Positions 33,773-42,045 of a DNA stretch of 64,000 nt are shown piece after piece (the first letter of the stretch is position 1; the number at the start of each line of letters is the position of its first letter). This DNA is from UBA117 sp049975245 (GTDB lineage Archaea > Methanobacteriota > Methanobacteria > Methanobacteriales > Methanobacteriaceae), in assembly GCA_049975245.1 (NCBI GenBank), contig JBNGDB010000005.1:62001-126000 (forward strand). Direction: 5' to 3'. The notes below the pieces were generated by a model. It did not search any database, was not told the origin of the DNA, and saw only the letters and a list, made by a program, of their open reading frames with translations. A program made the translations under genes and the position numbers.

Positions 33773-35320
33773 TTAATCACCACCTTCGCTATCTGGATTT
33801 TCACCAATTAATCTAGAAATATCTTCTGCTGTTATCATACCCTTTAATTTATCATCTTCATCTACTATAGGCAAACCAGAAATATTATATTTGTCAATTC
33901 TTCTGGCAATAACATCCACTGGTTCATTTTCCCTAGCTATAATAACTTTTTTTGTCATAACATCTTTTAAACTGATTTTTCCCTTTGCAACTGCATCTGC
34001 TACGTCCCATGAAGTTACAATACCTTTTAATTTACCATTTTTGTCCACAACAGGTAAATGGTTTATATTATTTTCAACCAATCTTTTTGCCACAGTCTTT
34101 ATTTCATCAGTTGGATGGACTATTATGGCTGGTTTACTTTCTATGTTTTTTACCATTAAAGTTGGTTTTTTAATCTCTAGAGGATTTACAATTACTCCTT
34201 TTGATGGTATTTTATCCACCGGATTAGATAAATAAAAAGTTCCATTTTCTATCCATTTTTTAAGCTTTTCTGCAATTTCTTCAGCCTTTTTTAGTGATGA
34301 TAATGGTGAAGTAGGAATTTCTAAGCCATTAATTTCTATTTTGCCAGTTTTTAGTTCTTCATAATTCGTTTCTTTAACTACGGGACGGCTCCTTCTAGCC
34401 ACGCCGTAATCAATTACACGGCATGATATCTCCTTATCACTAATTGCTGTTCTGGCCGCTATGTCCTCATTTAGTATGGGTATTGGTATACCGGCCCCTA
34501 CATACAAAGTCGGACCATATTTCTGCATATCCGCTCCACGCACGTAATCAGAGTTCATTTTTTTCATGTCACCTTTCAACATTAGTGTTCCTGCTGAGGT
34601 GACAGGCACACCATTAACTCTATCAGATTCTGTAGCATGCTGTGTCCCTTCTCCTATTATGTAACCTTCTGATCCGCAAAGGAAAATTCTAGTTCCCAGT
34701 CCAATAGTCTGGAAGTAAGGATCATTTATTAATGGACTGAGTGCTCCAGCACTGGAATAGGTTATATTACCCAGATTTGGTAATAAAGTTCCCATATATG
34801 TGTAGAGTGTTTCATCTGTAGAATTTACAGCAACTGCATAGTTCTGATAACAATTTCTAGGGTTTACCATTACTGCTTGGTTCAGTTTATCCAGAGTTAT
34901 AGTAGTATCCAAATTCTTTGAGGGATAGCAATCCGTACCATACGCATCTACGCGTAATTCAACTTCTTTTCCTCTTATTAAATCTTCAATAACATGGGCA
35001 CCGCCGTAATTCGATCCTATTTCTGGATTTTTATTAGGTTGTGTTGCCCCAATATATGCGTCTACAGCTGCTAAACCTGAATAAGCCTCTACATTATTTA
35101 AAAATGTTTTATTCATTTTAATAGGAGGATCAGTATGGCCAAAATTTAAAAATGCCCCGGATGAGCACATAGCACCAAATGTACCTGTAGTTACTACATC
35201 TATATTTTTTGCAGCTTCTTTAATACCATTTTCTGCAACTATATCGATCATTTCAGCAGCATTTACTACTACTGCATCTCCATTTTTTATTTTTTCATTA
35301 ATTTCGTCTATAGTCTTCAT
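33773..35320 (-). CDS. L-aspartate semialdehyde sulfurtransferase (DUF39 plus CBS pair)
   Basis: MA1821-like enzyme of about 515 residues that makes homocysteine from aspartate semialdehyde and a sulfide source. The DUF39 catalytic region (about 1-370) contains GTFGAMCSSGAFLNFGHTDPP with Cys53, DAYGTDCYPSKN with Cys132, and NPRNCYQNYAVAVNST; the first two probably correspond to cysteines reported as important in Methanosarcina. Two CBS domains (about 385-510) may bind an adenosyl ligand and regulate it. I take the ATG at 35320, which is 5 nt after TGTG; a TTG precedes it. It heads an operon with ferredoxin and a flavoprotein. Confidence 0.88.
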   Translation of the reverse strand: MKTIDEINEKIKNGDAVVVNAAEMIDIVAENGIKEAAKNIDVVTTGTFGAMCSSGAFLNFGHTDPPIKMNKTFLNNVEAYSGLAAVDAYIGATQPNKNPEIGSNYGGAHVIEDLIRGKEVELRVDAYGTDCYPSKNLDTTITLDKLNQAVMVNPRNCYQNYAVAVNSTDETLYTYMGTLLPNLGNITYSSAGALSPLINDPYFQTIGLGTRIFLCGSEGYIIGEGTQHATESDRVNGVPVTSAGTLMLKGDMKKMNSDYVRGADMQKYGPTLYVGAGIPIPILNEDIAARTAISDKEISCRVIDYGVARRSRPVVKETNYEELKTGKIEINGLEIPTSPLSSLKKAEEIAEKLKKWIENGTFYLSNPVDKIPSKGVIVNPLEIKKPTLMVKNIESKPAIIVHPTDEIKTVAKRLVENNINHLPVVDKNGKLKGIVTSWDVADAVAKGKISLKDVMTKKVIIARENEPVDVIARRIDKYNISGLPIVDEDDKLKGMITAEDISRLIGENPDSEGGD

Positions 35321-35751
35321 CAAATCACATCCGGTGCTATAATAATTGTTTATTTTAAAAATTATATTAAATCATATTATAAAATTATGTTTATTTTATT
35401 AATATTTAGAGGAAAATCTAACTAATTGTTTATTTAAACTACTGTTTTTAATTTATAAAGTAATTTATTGGATATATTAGTAAAAATTTATTTACAAATT
35501 AATGGGATGAATTTAATTTGTTATAAGTTTAAAATATTTACATAAATATTGAAAAGTCTTATATGGAAAATCAAACAATTCTATATATGTATATATTAAA
35601 TTAGTTAAGAATAATTTAAAGTTTATTTATTTTATTATATTTTATGTGTCTGAATATTATGTATCTGAATAAAATTAAAAATTTTTTTATAAATTATAAT
35701 AAATATACAATATATTAGTTGCTACCAGATTTAAGCAGGAGTATGAATAAC
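35321..35751. other. AT-rich intergenic region between divergent genes
   Basis: About 430 bp of very AT-rich sequence with no supported gene. TCTTATATGG near 35558-35567 could be a TATA element on the plus strand, but it is almost 190 bp from tldD. No strong repeat is seen. Confidence 0.4.
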
Positions 35752-37125
35752 ATGGCTTTTTCAATTGATCAGGATTTATTTGAGAAGATTATACATTTAT
35801 TGGAAGATAGAGCAGATTATGTTGATATTAGAGCTGGAGAAAATAATAATACTTCAATTGTAATGAAGGATACAAAAATAAAGGAAATTAAATCTGGTTC
35901 AGACTTTGGATGCAGCATCCGTGTGTTAAAAGATGGGGCATGGGGTTTTGCCTTTACCAGTCAAATTTCAAAACTAGAAGATATGGCTGAAGAAGCATTT
36001 AAATTAGCAAATTCGATAAAAAGTGATGTTGTTTTAGCAGACGTGGAAGATATAGTGGCTAAAGTAGGTTCAAATGCTAAAATAAAACCGGCAAATGTTA
36101 CTATGGACGAAAAAAAGGATTTAATATCTGAAATCAATAATGCGACACGTATAGATAAAATTGCAAGTACTAATGTTAGCTATGTTGATATGGAAGGAAA
36201 AACCCTATTTTTGAATTCGCAAGGATCTTCTATCCATGTGGAGGATGCCAGGGTTGCTATATTTTTGAATGCTGTTGCATCCTCAGGGAATAACATGCAA
36301 TTTGGACATGGGAGTATTGGTGGAGCATGTGGATTTGAAGCATTCCGAAAAGAAGATACTGAAAAATTTGGACGTAAAATTGCTTTAAAAGCTGTAAGAC
36401 TCCTTGATGCAAAATCACCTCCTTCCGGTCAATTTCCAGTTATTATGGATCCCGAACTTACAGGAGTATTTATTCACGAGGCTGTAGGGCATGCTTCGGA
36501 GGCTGATCTAATATTACAGAATGATTCTATCTTAAAAGGTAAAATTGATGAGATAATAGGTTCTGAGATCGTAAATATAATAGATGATGGCAGTATGGAC
36601 GCATTTGGTTATTATCCATACGATGCAGAAGGAGTAAAAACTAAGGAAAATTATTTAGTTAAAGAAGGAAAACTAGTATCTTACATAAGTTCCAGAGAAA
36701 CAGCATCTAAACTTGATATTGAACCATCTGGTAATGCTAGATCTTCTATAAGTGATCAACCCATTGTTAGAATGAGTAATACATATTTGAAACCAGGGAA
36801 TATGGAATTTGAGGAATTAATAGAAGATATTCCATATGGAATATATCTTAAAGGCTCTAGAGGAGGACAGGTTGATACTGGAAAAGGTATCTTCCAATTT
36901 AATGCAGCTGAGTCATTTATGATCGAAAATGGTGAAGTTAAAAAACCTTTACGTGATGTTTCATTGTCTGGAAACATTTTAGAAATTTTAAATAAAGTTG
37001 ATGGTGTTGGTTCTGATTTTAAGATGAGTATCGGTTTTTGCGGAAAAGCTGGACAAACTGCACCAGTAGGAGATGGTGGACCTCATGTAAGAGTAAACCA
37101 AGCCACAGTAGGGGGAATGCAATAA
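35752..37125 (+). CDS. tldD: TldD/PmbA-family metalloprotease, TldD type
   Basis: A roughly 457-residue zinc protease homologue. The metal motif is in FIHEAVGHASEADLIL (HExxxH) near residue 243, followed by conserved GYYPYDAEGV, GNARS and KGSRGGQVDTGKGIFQFNAAESFMIENG blocks. Bacterial TldD/E heterodimers degrade unfolded peptides and mature peptide antibiotics; no tldE/pmbA gene is next to it here. Two ATGs follow AGGAG; the second (35752) has workable spacing, the first almost none. The TAATG stop overlaps the start of the AMMECR1 gene. Confidence 0.92.
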   Translation: MAFSIDQDLFEKIIHLLEDRADYVDIRAGENNNTSIVMKDTKIKEIKSGSDFGCSIRVLKDGAWGFAFTSQISKLEDMAEEAFKLANSIKSDVVLADVEDIVAKVGSNAKIKPANVTMDEKKDLISEINNATRIDKIASTNVSYVDMEGKTLFLNSQGSSIHVEDARVAIFLNAVASSGNNMQFGHGSIGGACGFEAFRKEDTEKFGRKIALKAVRLLDAKSPPSGQFPVIMDPELTGVFIHEAVGHASEADLILQNDSILKGKIDEIIGSEIVNIIDDGSMDAFGYYPYDAEGVKTKENYLVKEGKLVSYISSRETASKLDIEPSGNARSSISDQPIVRMSNTYLKPGNMEFEELIEDIPYGIYLKGSRGGQVDTGKGIFQFNAAESFMIENGEVKKPLRDVSLSGNILEILNKVDGVGSDFKMSIGFCGKAGQTAPVGDGGPHVRVNQATVGGMQ

Positions 37126-37694
37126 TGTTATCAGAAGAAGATGGTAAGTTACTATTAAAAGTGGCCCGAGATGCCATAAAATCCTATTTAAAAAATAACC
37201 TAGTAATTGAACCTCCCCAAAATATTCCTATAGTATTAAAAGAAAAAATGGGAACTTTTGTTACAATTCATAAAAAAGGAGACCTTAGAGGATGTATAGG
37301 ATACCCAGAACCTGTGAAACCCTTGATTAATGCCGTGATAGATTCAGCTATATCTGCAGCAACTGGAGACCCACGTTTCCCGCCGATGGGATTAGATGAA
37401 TTGGACGTAGTTGATCTGGAGTTGAGTGTTTTAACCAAACCTGAAAAAGTAGAAGTAGATCATCCCCCAGAATATGTGGAAAAAATAAAAGTTGGAGAAG
37501 ATGGTCTAATAATAGAAAAAGGATTTAATAAAGGACTTTTACTTCCACAAGTACCTGTTGAATGGGAATGGGACGCTGAGGAATTTTTAACCAATACTTG
37601 TCTTAAAGCCGGTCTTCGTCCAGATTGTTGGTTTGACCCTGAAACAGAGGTATATAATTTCCAGGCCCAAATCTTCCAGGAGAAAAGTGATTAA
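37125..37694 (+). CDS. AMMECR1-domain protein
   Basis: A 189-residue protein of the AMMECR1 family, with GTFVTIHKKGDLRGCIGYPEP (signature LRGCIG) near residue 55 and the LDVVDLELSVLTKPEKV and WDAEEFLTNTCLKAGL segments. The biochemical function of the family is unresolved. Its ATG shares a base with the tldD stop (TAATG). Longer in-frame readings run back through tldD and have no support. NOG1 follows with no gap. Confidence 0.9.
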   Translation: MLSEEDGKLLLKVARDAIKSYLKNNLVIEPPQNIPIVLKEKMGTFVTIHKKGDLRGCIGYPEPVKPLINAVIDSAISAATGDPRFPPMGLDELDVVDLELSVLTKPEKVEVDHPPEYVEKIKVGEDGLIIEKGFNKGLLLPQVPVEWEWDAEEFLTNTCLKAGLRPDCWFDPETEVYNFQAQIFQEKSD

Positions 37695-38705
37695 ATGTTT
37701 ATTCCCACTATTCCCACCTCAGATGAAATATTAGATAAAGCATTTAGAAGGGCAAAAAAAGCTGCTAATAAAGTTCGAACTTCCAAGATCCCGCGAAATC
37801 TAAAATCTAAAAAGATTGAAGAAGCCCGGGTAAAAACTGCCTCACAAGTTATCCAAGAAACGTTTAATAACATCTTAGAAAAGGTTCCGCACATTGAAAA
37901 TCTGCATATGTTCTATCAAGATTACATTGACGTAGTAGTTGGTGTAGACCAGATGAAAAAATCTCTAGGGGCCCTTAATTGGGCCGTAGGGATAATATCT
38001 AAACTTGAAAATCAATACGTTTTTAAAATAAGAAGATCAGGACCAGAAAATTCGTCTAAAATACGTAAAGAAGCATTTGGAAGAATTTCATCAGTCATAA
38101 ATAGAATTGAAGACGATCTTGAATTTCTGGATTTTGCCAAAGTAAAACTGAAAAACACTCCAACCATTGATTTTGATGCAGTAACAGTTGTTATTGCTGG
38201 TTTTCCAAATGTTGGTAAATCTACATTACTGAGAAGATTGACCACTGCAGAACCTAAGGTTGCTGACTATCCTTTTACCACGCAAGGTATTCAAATTGGT
38301 CATTTTGAAAAAAGATGGACGAAATATCAAATAATAGATACTCCTGGTCTTTTAGATAGGCCCGTTAGAGATATGAATCAAATAGAACTTCGTGCTATGG
38401 TAGCATTAGAATATTTAGCAGAAGTGATTCTCTACATCTTTGATGCTTCTGAAACCTGCGGATATTCATTAGATAATCAATTTAGATTATATGAGGAAAT
38501 TAATAAAATCTATGACACCCCTATTATCAGTATTTTTAATAAAATTGACTTGGCAGAAAATATTAAGTATCTTGACGAATATATTGATAAAGTGGATGAT
38601 CCATTGTTGTTAACTGCAACCGAAGGTGTTGGAGTATCTGATCTAATAAAAAGGCTGGAGGAATTTGATGGTGAAAGAAAAAAAAGAAAAAGAGGAAATT
38701 CCTAA
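37695..38705 (+). CDS. NOG1-family ribosome-biogenesis GTPase
   Basis: A 336-residue Obg/HflX-superfamily GTPase. An N-terminal helical bundle (about 1-160) is followed by the G domain: P-loop GFPNVGKST (169-177), switch I ADYPFTT, G3 DTPGLLD, and G4 FNKIDLAE near residue 280. Eukaryotic NOG1 acts in 60S assembly; a role in large-subunit biogenesis is inferred. It begins directly after AMMECR1 with GTGAT in the preceding coding end, and its last 38 nt overlap hsp20. Confidence 0.92.
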   Translation: MFIPTIPTSDEILDKAFRRAKKAANKVRTSKIPRNLKSKKIEEARVKTASQVIQETFNNILEKVPHIENLHMFYQDYIDVVVGVDQMKKSLGALNWAVGIISKLENQYVFKIRRSGPENSSKIRKEAFGRISSVINRIEDDLEFLDFAKVKLKNTPTIDFDAVTVVIAGFPNVGKSTLLRRLTTAEPKVADYPFTTQGIQIGHFEKRWTKYQIIDTPGLLDRPVRDMNQIELRAMVALEYLAEVILYIFDASETCGYSLDNQFRLYEEINKIYDTPIISIFNKIDLAENIKYLDEYIDKVDDPLLLTATEGVGVSDLIKRLEEFDGERKKRKRGNS

Positions 38706-39195
38706 AAAATCCGAGGAACCTTTAGAAATCGAAGAAAAGATTGAAGAAGGTAAAGGAAAGTTAGAAAAAAGAAAAACTGTCGCTGAAAAAATGTTGGAAG
38801 ACATGGTTGGCAGTATTAAGGACATGCAAATTGAGGTGGAAAAAAGAATATCAGATTATGCCAATACATCTTTTTCTAAACCCAGTATGGACGTTATTGA
38901 AACTGATGATTCTATCATCATAAAAACAGATCTTCCAGGTGTTAGTAAAGAAGATATTAATATAAATCTAACCGATGATTCCATCGATATTCAAGCCAAA
39001 TTTGAAGAAGAACTAGAAGTTTCAGAAGCTAATTATATTAAGAAAGAGCGAAAATATGGTGAAGCCAGAAGATCCATGGTACTTCCATCAAAAATAAAAG
39101 TCAAAGAAGCAACTGCTAAATTTAATAACGGTATTTTAACTGTAGAACTTCCTAAAGTAGAAAAAACAGAAAAATTCAAAGTTAACATCGATTAA
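38668..39195 (+). CDS. hsp20: Small heat shock protein, Hsp20/alpha-crystallin family
   Basis: A 175-residue chaperone. A highly charged Lys/Glu N-terminal arm (about 1-65) precedes the alpha-crystallin domain (about 70-165: SIIIKTDLPGVSKEDININL, RSMVLPSKI, KFNNGILTVELPK). It holds unfolding proteins for refolding. The ATG at 38668 is 6 nt after GGAGG inside the end of NOG1; the TTG one codon before is less likely. Co-expression with a GTPase and protease homologue suggests a proteostasis operon. Confidence 0.92.
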   Translation: MVKEKKEKEEIPKKSEEPLEIEEKIEEGKGKLEKRKTVAEKMLEDMVGSIKDMQIEVEKRISDYANTSFSKPSMDVIETDDSIIIKTDLPGVSKEDININLTDDSIDIQAKFEEELEVSEANYIKKERKYGEARRSMVLPSKIKVKEATAKFNNGILTVELPKVEKTEKFKVNID

Positions 39196-39361
39196 TTTTG
39201 AAATTTCTATCTTTAATTTTTTTCATTAAAATATAATCTATTTTATGATTTTGATACTTTAATTAGATAAATTCACTCTAATAAAGATTCATTTTTAGAT
39301 TGTAACTTATTTTTAGCGGATTACATTACTAATCTATTTTTTTAAAAAATTAAATATAAAA

Positions 39362-40399
39362 TTATTCTTTGAGGATCTGAATTTTTTCCATGTACTTAGC
39401 ATAAGTTTCGTCAATAGATTCTTCAATCACCCGCGTATTAGCTAAAGTTTCCATGAATCCAGATTCCATTCTAAATCTAGGTAAAACATGGATATGGAGA
39501 TGTTCAACACTTGCGCCGGCAGTTTTTCCTAAGTTTATACCAACATTGATACCTGCGGGTTCCATTACTGCCCTAATAAGTTTTATAGTCTTTTGTACCA
39601 TTATAAATAAATTTTTAAGAGATTCTGGTTCAAGTTCATTTAAATCCGTGAAATGATTAACTGGTACTACTTCCAGATGCCCTCGATTATAAGGAAATAT
39701 ATTCATTATAACCATATTTTCCCCATCATTATAAAGAACTTTAGATGGCACTTTAGGATCGTTTTTGGCAATAGAACAGAATAAACATTGAACGTCGGGT
39801 TTTTCGCTAGGGTAAGAGCCCCTGGAAGGAGCGAAAAGAACATCATATCCCTCCGTTACATTATAGAGTCTTGATATGCATACTGCTGTTTTAGCAACTT
39901 CTATTGCATTTTCACCGATTAAAACAATTGAAGGTTCTTTTCCCCAATCACCAGTATGATATATTACATCTGGAACTTTTCCAATTCTTTCAATAGCCGA
40001 TTTCACACCCCACGGAATGGTACCGCCTTCTACTTTTCTTATATCTTCTGGCTCTTGGCTTCTATCATAATATGAAATATTTAATCCCAATTTAGTACAG
40101 ATATCTATTAATTTTTTATCATAACGAAAATTTAACGCACTACGTTTAGATGGATAATATTTCATCATACTCAATACTAAACGGGCCATATGGGATGATG
40201 CTCCATATTCTGGTTTAGTAAAAACTTTTGGTTTGTTGTTTACTCTGGTAATACGTCCCGGGATTCCTACAACGTCTTCAATGGTATGGGCATCCTTTTT
40301 AGCCATAACAATGTTACTTCTAACTTCGGGAATTAAATCTGCAAAATCTTCAGATTTTTCAAGTATCTCCACAGCACTTTTCACATTTTCGATTTCCAT
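39362..40399 (-). CDS. ThiN (thiamine-phosphate synthase domain) fused to HIT hydrolase
   Basis: A 345-residue two-domain protein. Residues about 25-190 match the archaeal ThiN domain: GIPGRITRVNNKPKV, PEYGASSHMARLVLSMMKY, SALNFRYD, EGGTIPWGVKSAIERIGKVPDVIYH and GKEPSIVLIG. Residues about 203-325 are a HIT domain with QCLFCSI (C205, C208), NRGHLEVVPVNH and the histidine triad EHLHIHVLPR (H300, H302, H304). ThiN is usually fused to ThiD or to a regulator. The HIT half should hydrolyse or transfer a nucleotide; I infer a thiamine-nucleotide substrate but cannot show it. ATG is followed by normal sequence; ribosome site weak. Confidence 0.82.
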   Translation of the reverse strand: MEIENVKSAVEILEKSEDFADLIPEVRSNIVMAKKDAHTIEDVVGIPGRITRVNNKPKVFTKPEYGASSHMARLVLSMMKYYPSKRSALNFRYDKKLIDICTKLGLNISYYDRSQEPEDIRKVEGGTIPWGVKSAIERIGKVPDVIYHTGDWGKEPSIVLIGENAIEVAKTAVCISRLYNVTEGYDVLFAPSRGSYPSEKPDVQCLFCSIAKNDPKVPSKVLYNDGENMVIMNIFPYNRGHLEVVPVNHFTDLNELEPESLKNLFIMVQKTIKLIRAVMEPAGINVGINLGKTAGASVEHLHIHVLPRFRMESGFMETLANTRVIEESIDETYAKYMEKIQILKE

Positions 40400-40584
40400 G
40401 CATTTAGATATAGAACTAATAAAATATAATATTTATGAACTGAAAATTGATTAAATTTACACTGAAAGAATCATATAAATGTTCTAATATTCAAAAAACT
40501 TAACTTAATATTGTTAACTTATTAAAATTGAATCTGTTTTAATTTTCCAAAATATTATTTTATAAATTATTTAATCTAATCCGT

Positions 40585-40598
40585 GAATTTTATATACT
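40585..40598 (+). promoter_or_regulatory. Box A of the DUF2124-DUF447 operon
   Basis: GAATTTTATATACT is a good archaeal TATA match ending about 30 bp before the ATG, so the leader would be short but still include the AGTGAT ribosome site. Confidence 0.55.
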
Positions 40599-40628
40599 TG
40601 CAATTATTAACTAGATTTTAGTGATAAT

Positions 40629-41087
40629 ATGAAAAAAATAAAGGAATTTGAAGGATTAACTGGAAATCTATTAGCTTTCAAAGAAGAAGTGGAAAATGCA
40701 GACAAAGTAACATTTGTAGGAGTTCCCGGGGTTTGCACTCCTTTTGCCGAATTATTCGCTTATGCTATAAGAGATAAAGAATCTGTCTTTATAAGTGGTA
40801 AAAACATTGAAAGCGCCAAAAAATTAGAGCTGAAACCAGAAGGTATGCAACTTACAGAAAAAACAGACCCCCAAGCAGAAGTAGTTGCTCTTTTAGGAGG
40901 ACTTTCAATGCCCAAGAGTAAAATTTCTGCCGAAGAAATTCAAGAAGTAATTGATAAAATTCTTAAACCAGAAGGAAAATTAATTGGTCTGTGTTATATG
41001 GATATGTTTAAAAAAGCTGATTGGGATAAAAAATTAGATTTTGATTGCATAATAGATGGTACACTGACTGGTAATGTGTTTAAATGA
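40629..41087 (+). CDS. DUF2124 family protein
   Basis: A 152-residue methanogen-specific conserved protein. It has a Rossmann-like start (DKVTFVGVPGVCTPFAELFAYAIRDKESVFISG) and VALLGGLSMPKSKI, and two CY/VC cysteine sites. AGTGAT-type ribosome site precedes the ATG. It overlaps the next gene as ATGA. No function is known to me; the coupling suggests that it works with the flavin-binding DUF447 protein. Confidence 0.8.
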   Translation: MKKIKEFEGLTGNLLAFKEEVENADKVTFVGVPGVCTPFAELFAYAIRDKESVFISGKNIESAKKLELKPEGMQLTEKTDPQAEVVALLGGLSMPKSKISAEEIQEVIDKILKPEGKLIGLCYMDMFKKADWDKKLDFDCIIDGTLTGNVFK

Positions 41088-41716
41088 AAAATAAAAAAAA
41101 TGACATAAGTTTCTTGGGAATGGAAAAAGGATTACTTTATGAAACAATTATAACTTCTAAAAATTCTGAAGACGTGCCTAACGCTGCTCCAATTGGAGTA
41201 TTATGTAAAAGTAGCACTGAAATTGTAATTTATCTACATGAAGGTTCACATACACTTAAAAATATAAGGTTGAATAAAAGATTTGCAGTTAATATCCTTA
41301 AGAATCCTGAATTATTTGTTAAATCCACGATTTCAGATCTTTCTTTAGATTATTTTAAAAAATACAAAGATATTTTTGTGTTAGAAGATGCAGAAGGATT
41401 TTTTACCGCAGATTTAACTGATATAAAAGAAGTGGAAAGAAAAGATAAATTAGGTGAGTCTAAACTAAGTATAATTCAAGCCGATGTTAAAGAGGTTGTA
41501 AAAATTAAGGAATGTGTAGAACCTCTTAATCGAGCCATCTTCGCAATATTAGAATCTTTAATTTATTTAACCAGATTAGAAATAGCAAATCAAGAGACTT
41601 ATAACAATTATACTGAAAGAATTAAGGAATTGTCCAGGTTAGTTCATAAAGTGGGTGGTTCAAGCCATAAACAAGCTATGAAGTCCATATTAGAATCTAT
41701 TAATAATAAAAAATAG
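41084..41716 (+). CDS. DUF447 FMN-binding split-barrel protein
   Basis: A 210-residue protein of the DUF447 family. The N-terminal region (KGLLYETIITSKNSEDVPNAAPIGVLCKSSTEIVIYLHEGSHTLKNI) is a flavin-reductase-like split barrel; related methanogen proteins have been crystallised with FMN. A helical C-terminus follows (about 140-205). It is translationally coupled to DUF2124 by ATGA. The oxidation substrate is unknown. Confidence 0.8.
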   Translation: MKNKKNDISFLGMEKGLLYETIITSKNSEDVPNAAPIGVLCKSSTEIVIYLHEGSHTLKNIRLNKRFAVNILKNPELFVKSTISDLSLDYFKKYKDIFVLEDAEGFFTADLTDIKEVERKDKLGESKLSIIQADVKEVVKIKECVEPLNRAIFAILESLIYLTRLEIANQETYNNYTERIKELSRLVHKVGGSSHKQAMKSILESINNKK

Positions 41717-41762
41717 TAAAAAATAGTAAAATGATTAATTTATTATTTAAGGAGGCGAAACA

Positions 41763-41996
41763 ATGGAAAATAGTAATAGCAATGAATGGATGTTGGGTTT
41801 TCTAGGTTTTCTAGGATTTTTAGGATTTACCGCATTTAGCTCTCATGAACCTCTATTATTATTCCAATTCTGTTTATTTGGGCTTTTCGCATTTTTTCAG
41901 CCGAAAATTGATCAATTTAAATATTTAGGTTATTTAGGAGCATTATTTGGTCTGATTATGGCCTTTTTAGGATTAACTGGATTGATCAAAGTATAG
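41763..41996 (+). CDS. Small membrane protein, DUF3796-like
   Basis: A 77-residue hydrophobic protein with three predicted helices. It opens with a short tandem repeat MLGFLGFLGFLGFTAFS, then LLLFQFCLFGLFAFFQPK, then LGYLGALFGLIMAFLGLTGLI. The pattern matches small bacterial and archaeal DUF3796 proteins. GGAGG-N7-ATG (ggaggcgaaacaatg) supports the start. Function is unknown. Confidence 0.75.
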   Translation: MENSNSNEWMLGFLGFLGFLGFTAFSSHEPLLLFQFCLFGLFAFFQPKIDQFKYLGYLGALFGLIMAFLGLTGLIKV

Positions 41997-42007
41997 AAAG
42001 GACCTAT

Positions 42008-42034
42008 TAATTTTTTATTAATTTTTTTTATTAG
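42008..42034 (+). terminator. T-rich terminator between convergent genes
   Basis: Two T-runs (six and eight or so) lie in the 49 bp after the small membrane protein gene, which converges on the adenine deaminase gene. Confidence 0.45.
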
Positions 42035-42045
42035 TTAAAATAATG

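Noticed and set aside
37038..37124. Longer start for the AMMECR1 gene
   Set aside because: The extra 29 codons overlap the conserved end of tldD in another frame and have no ribosome site; the TAATG junction is the natural start.
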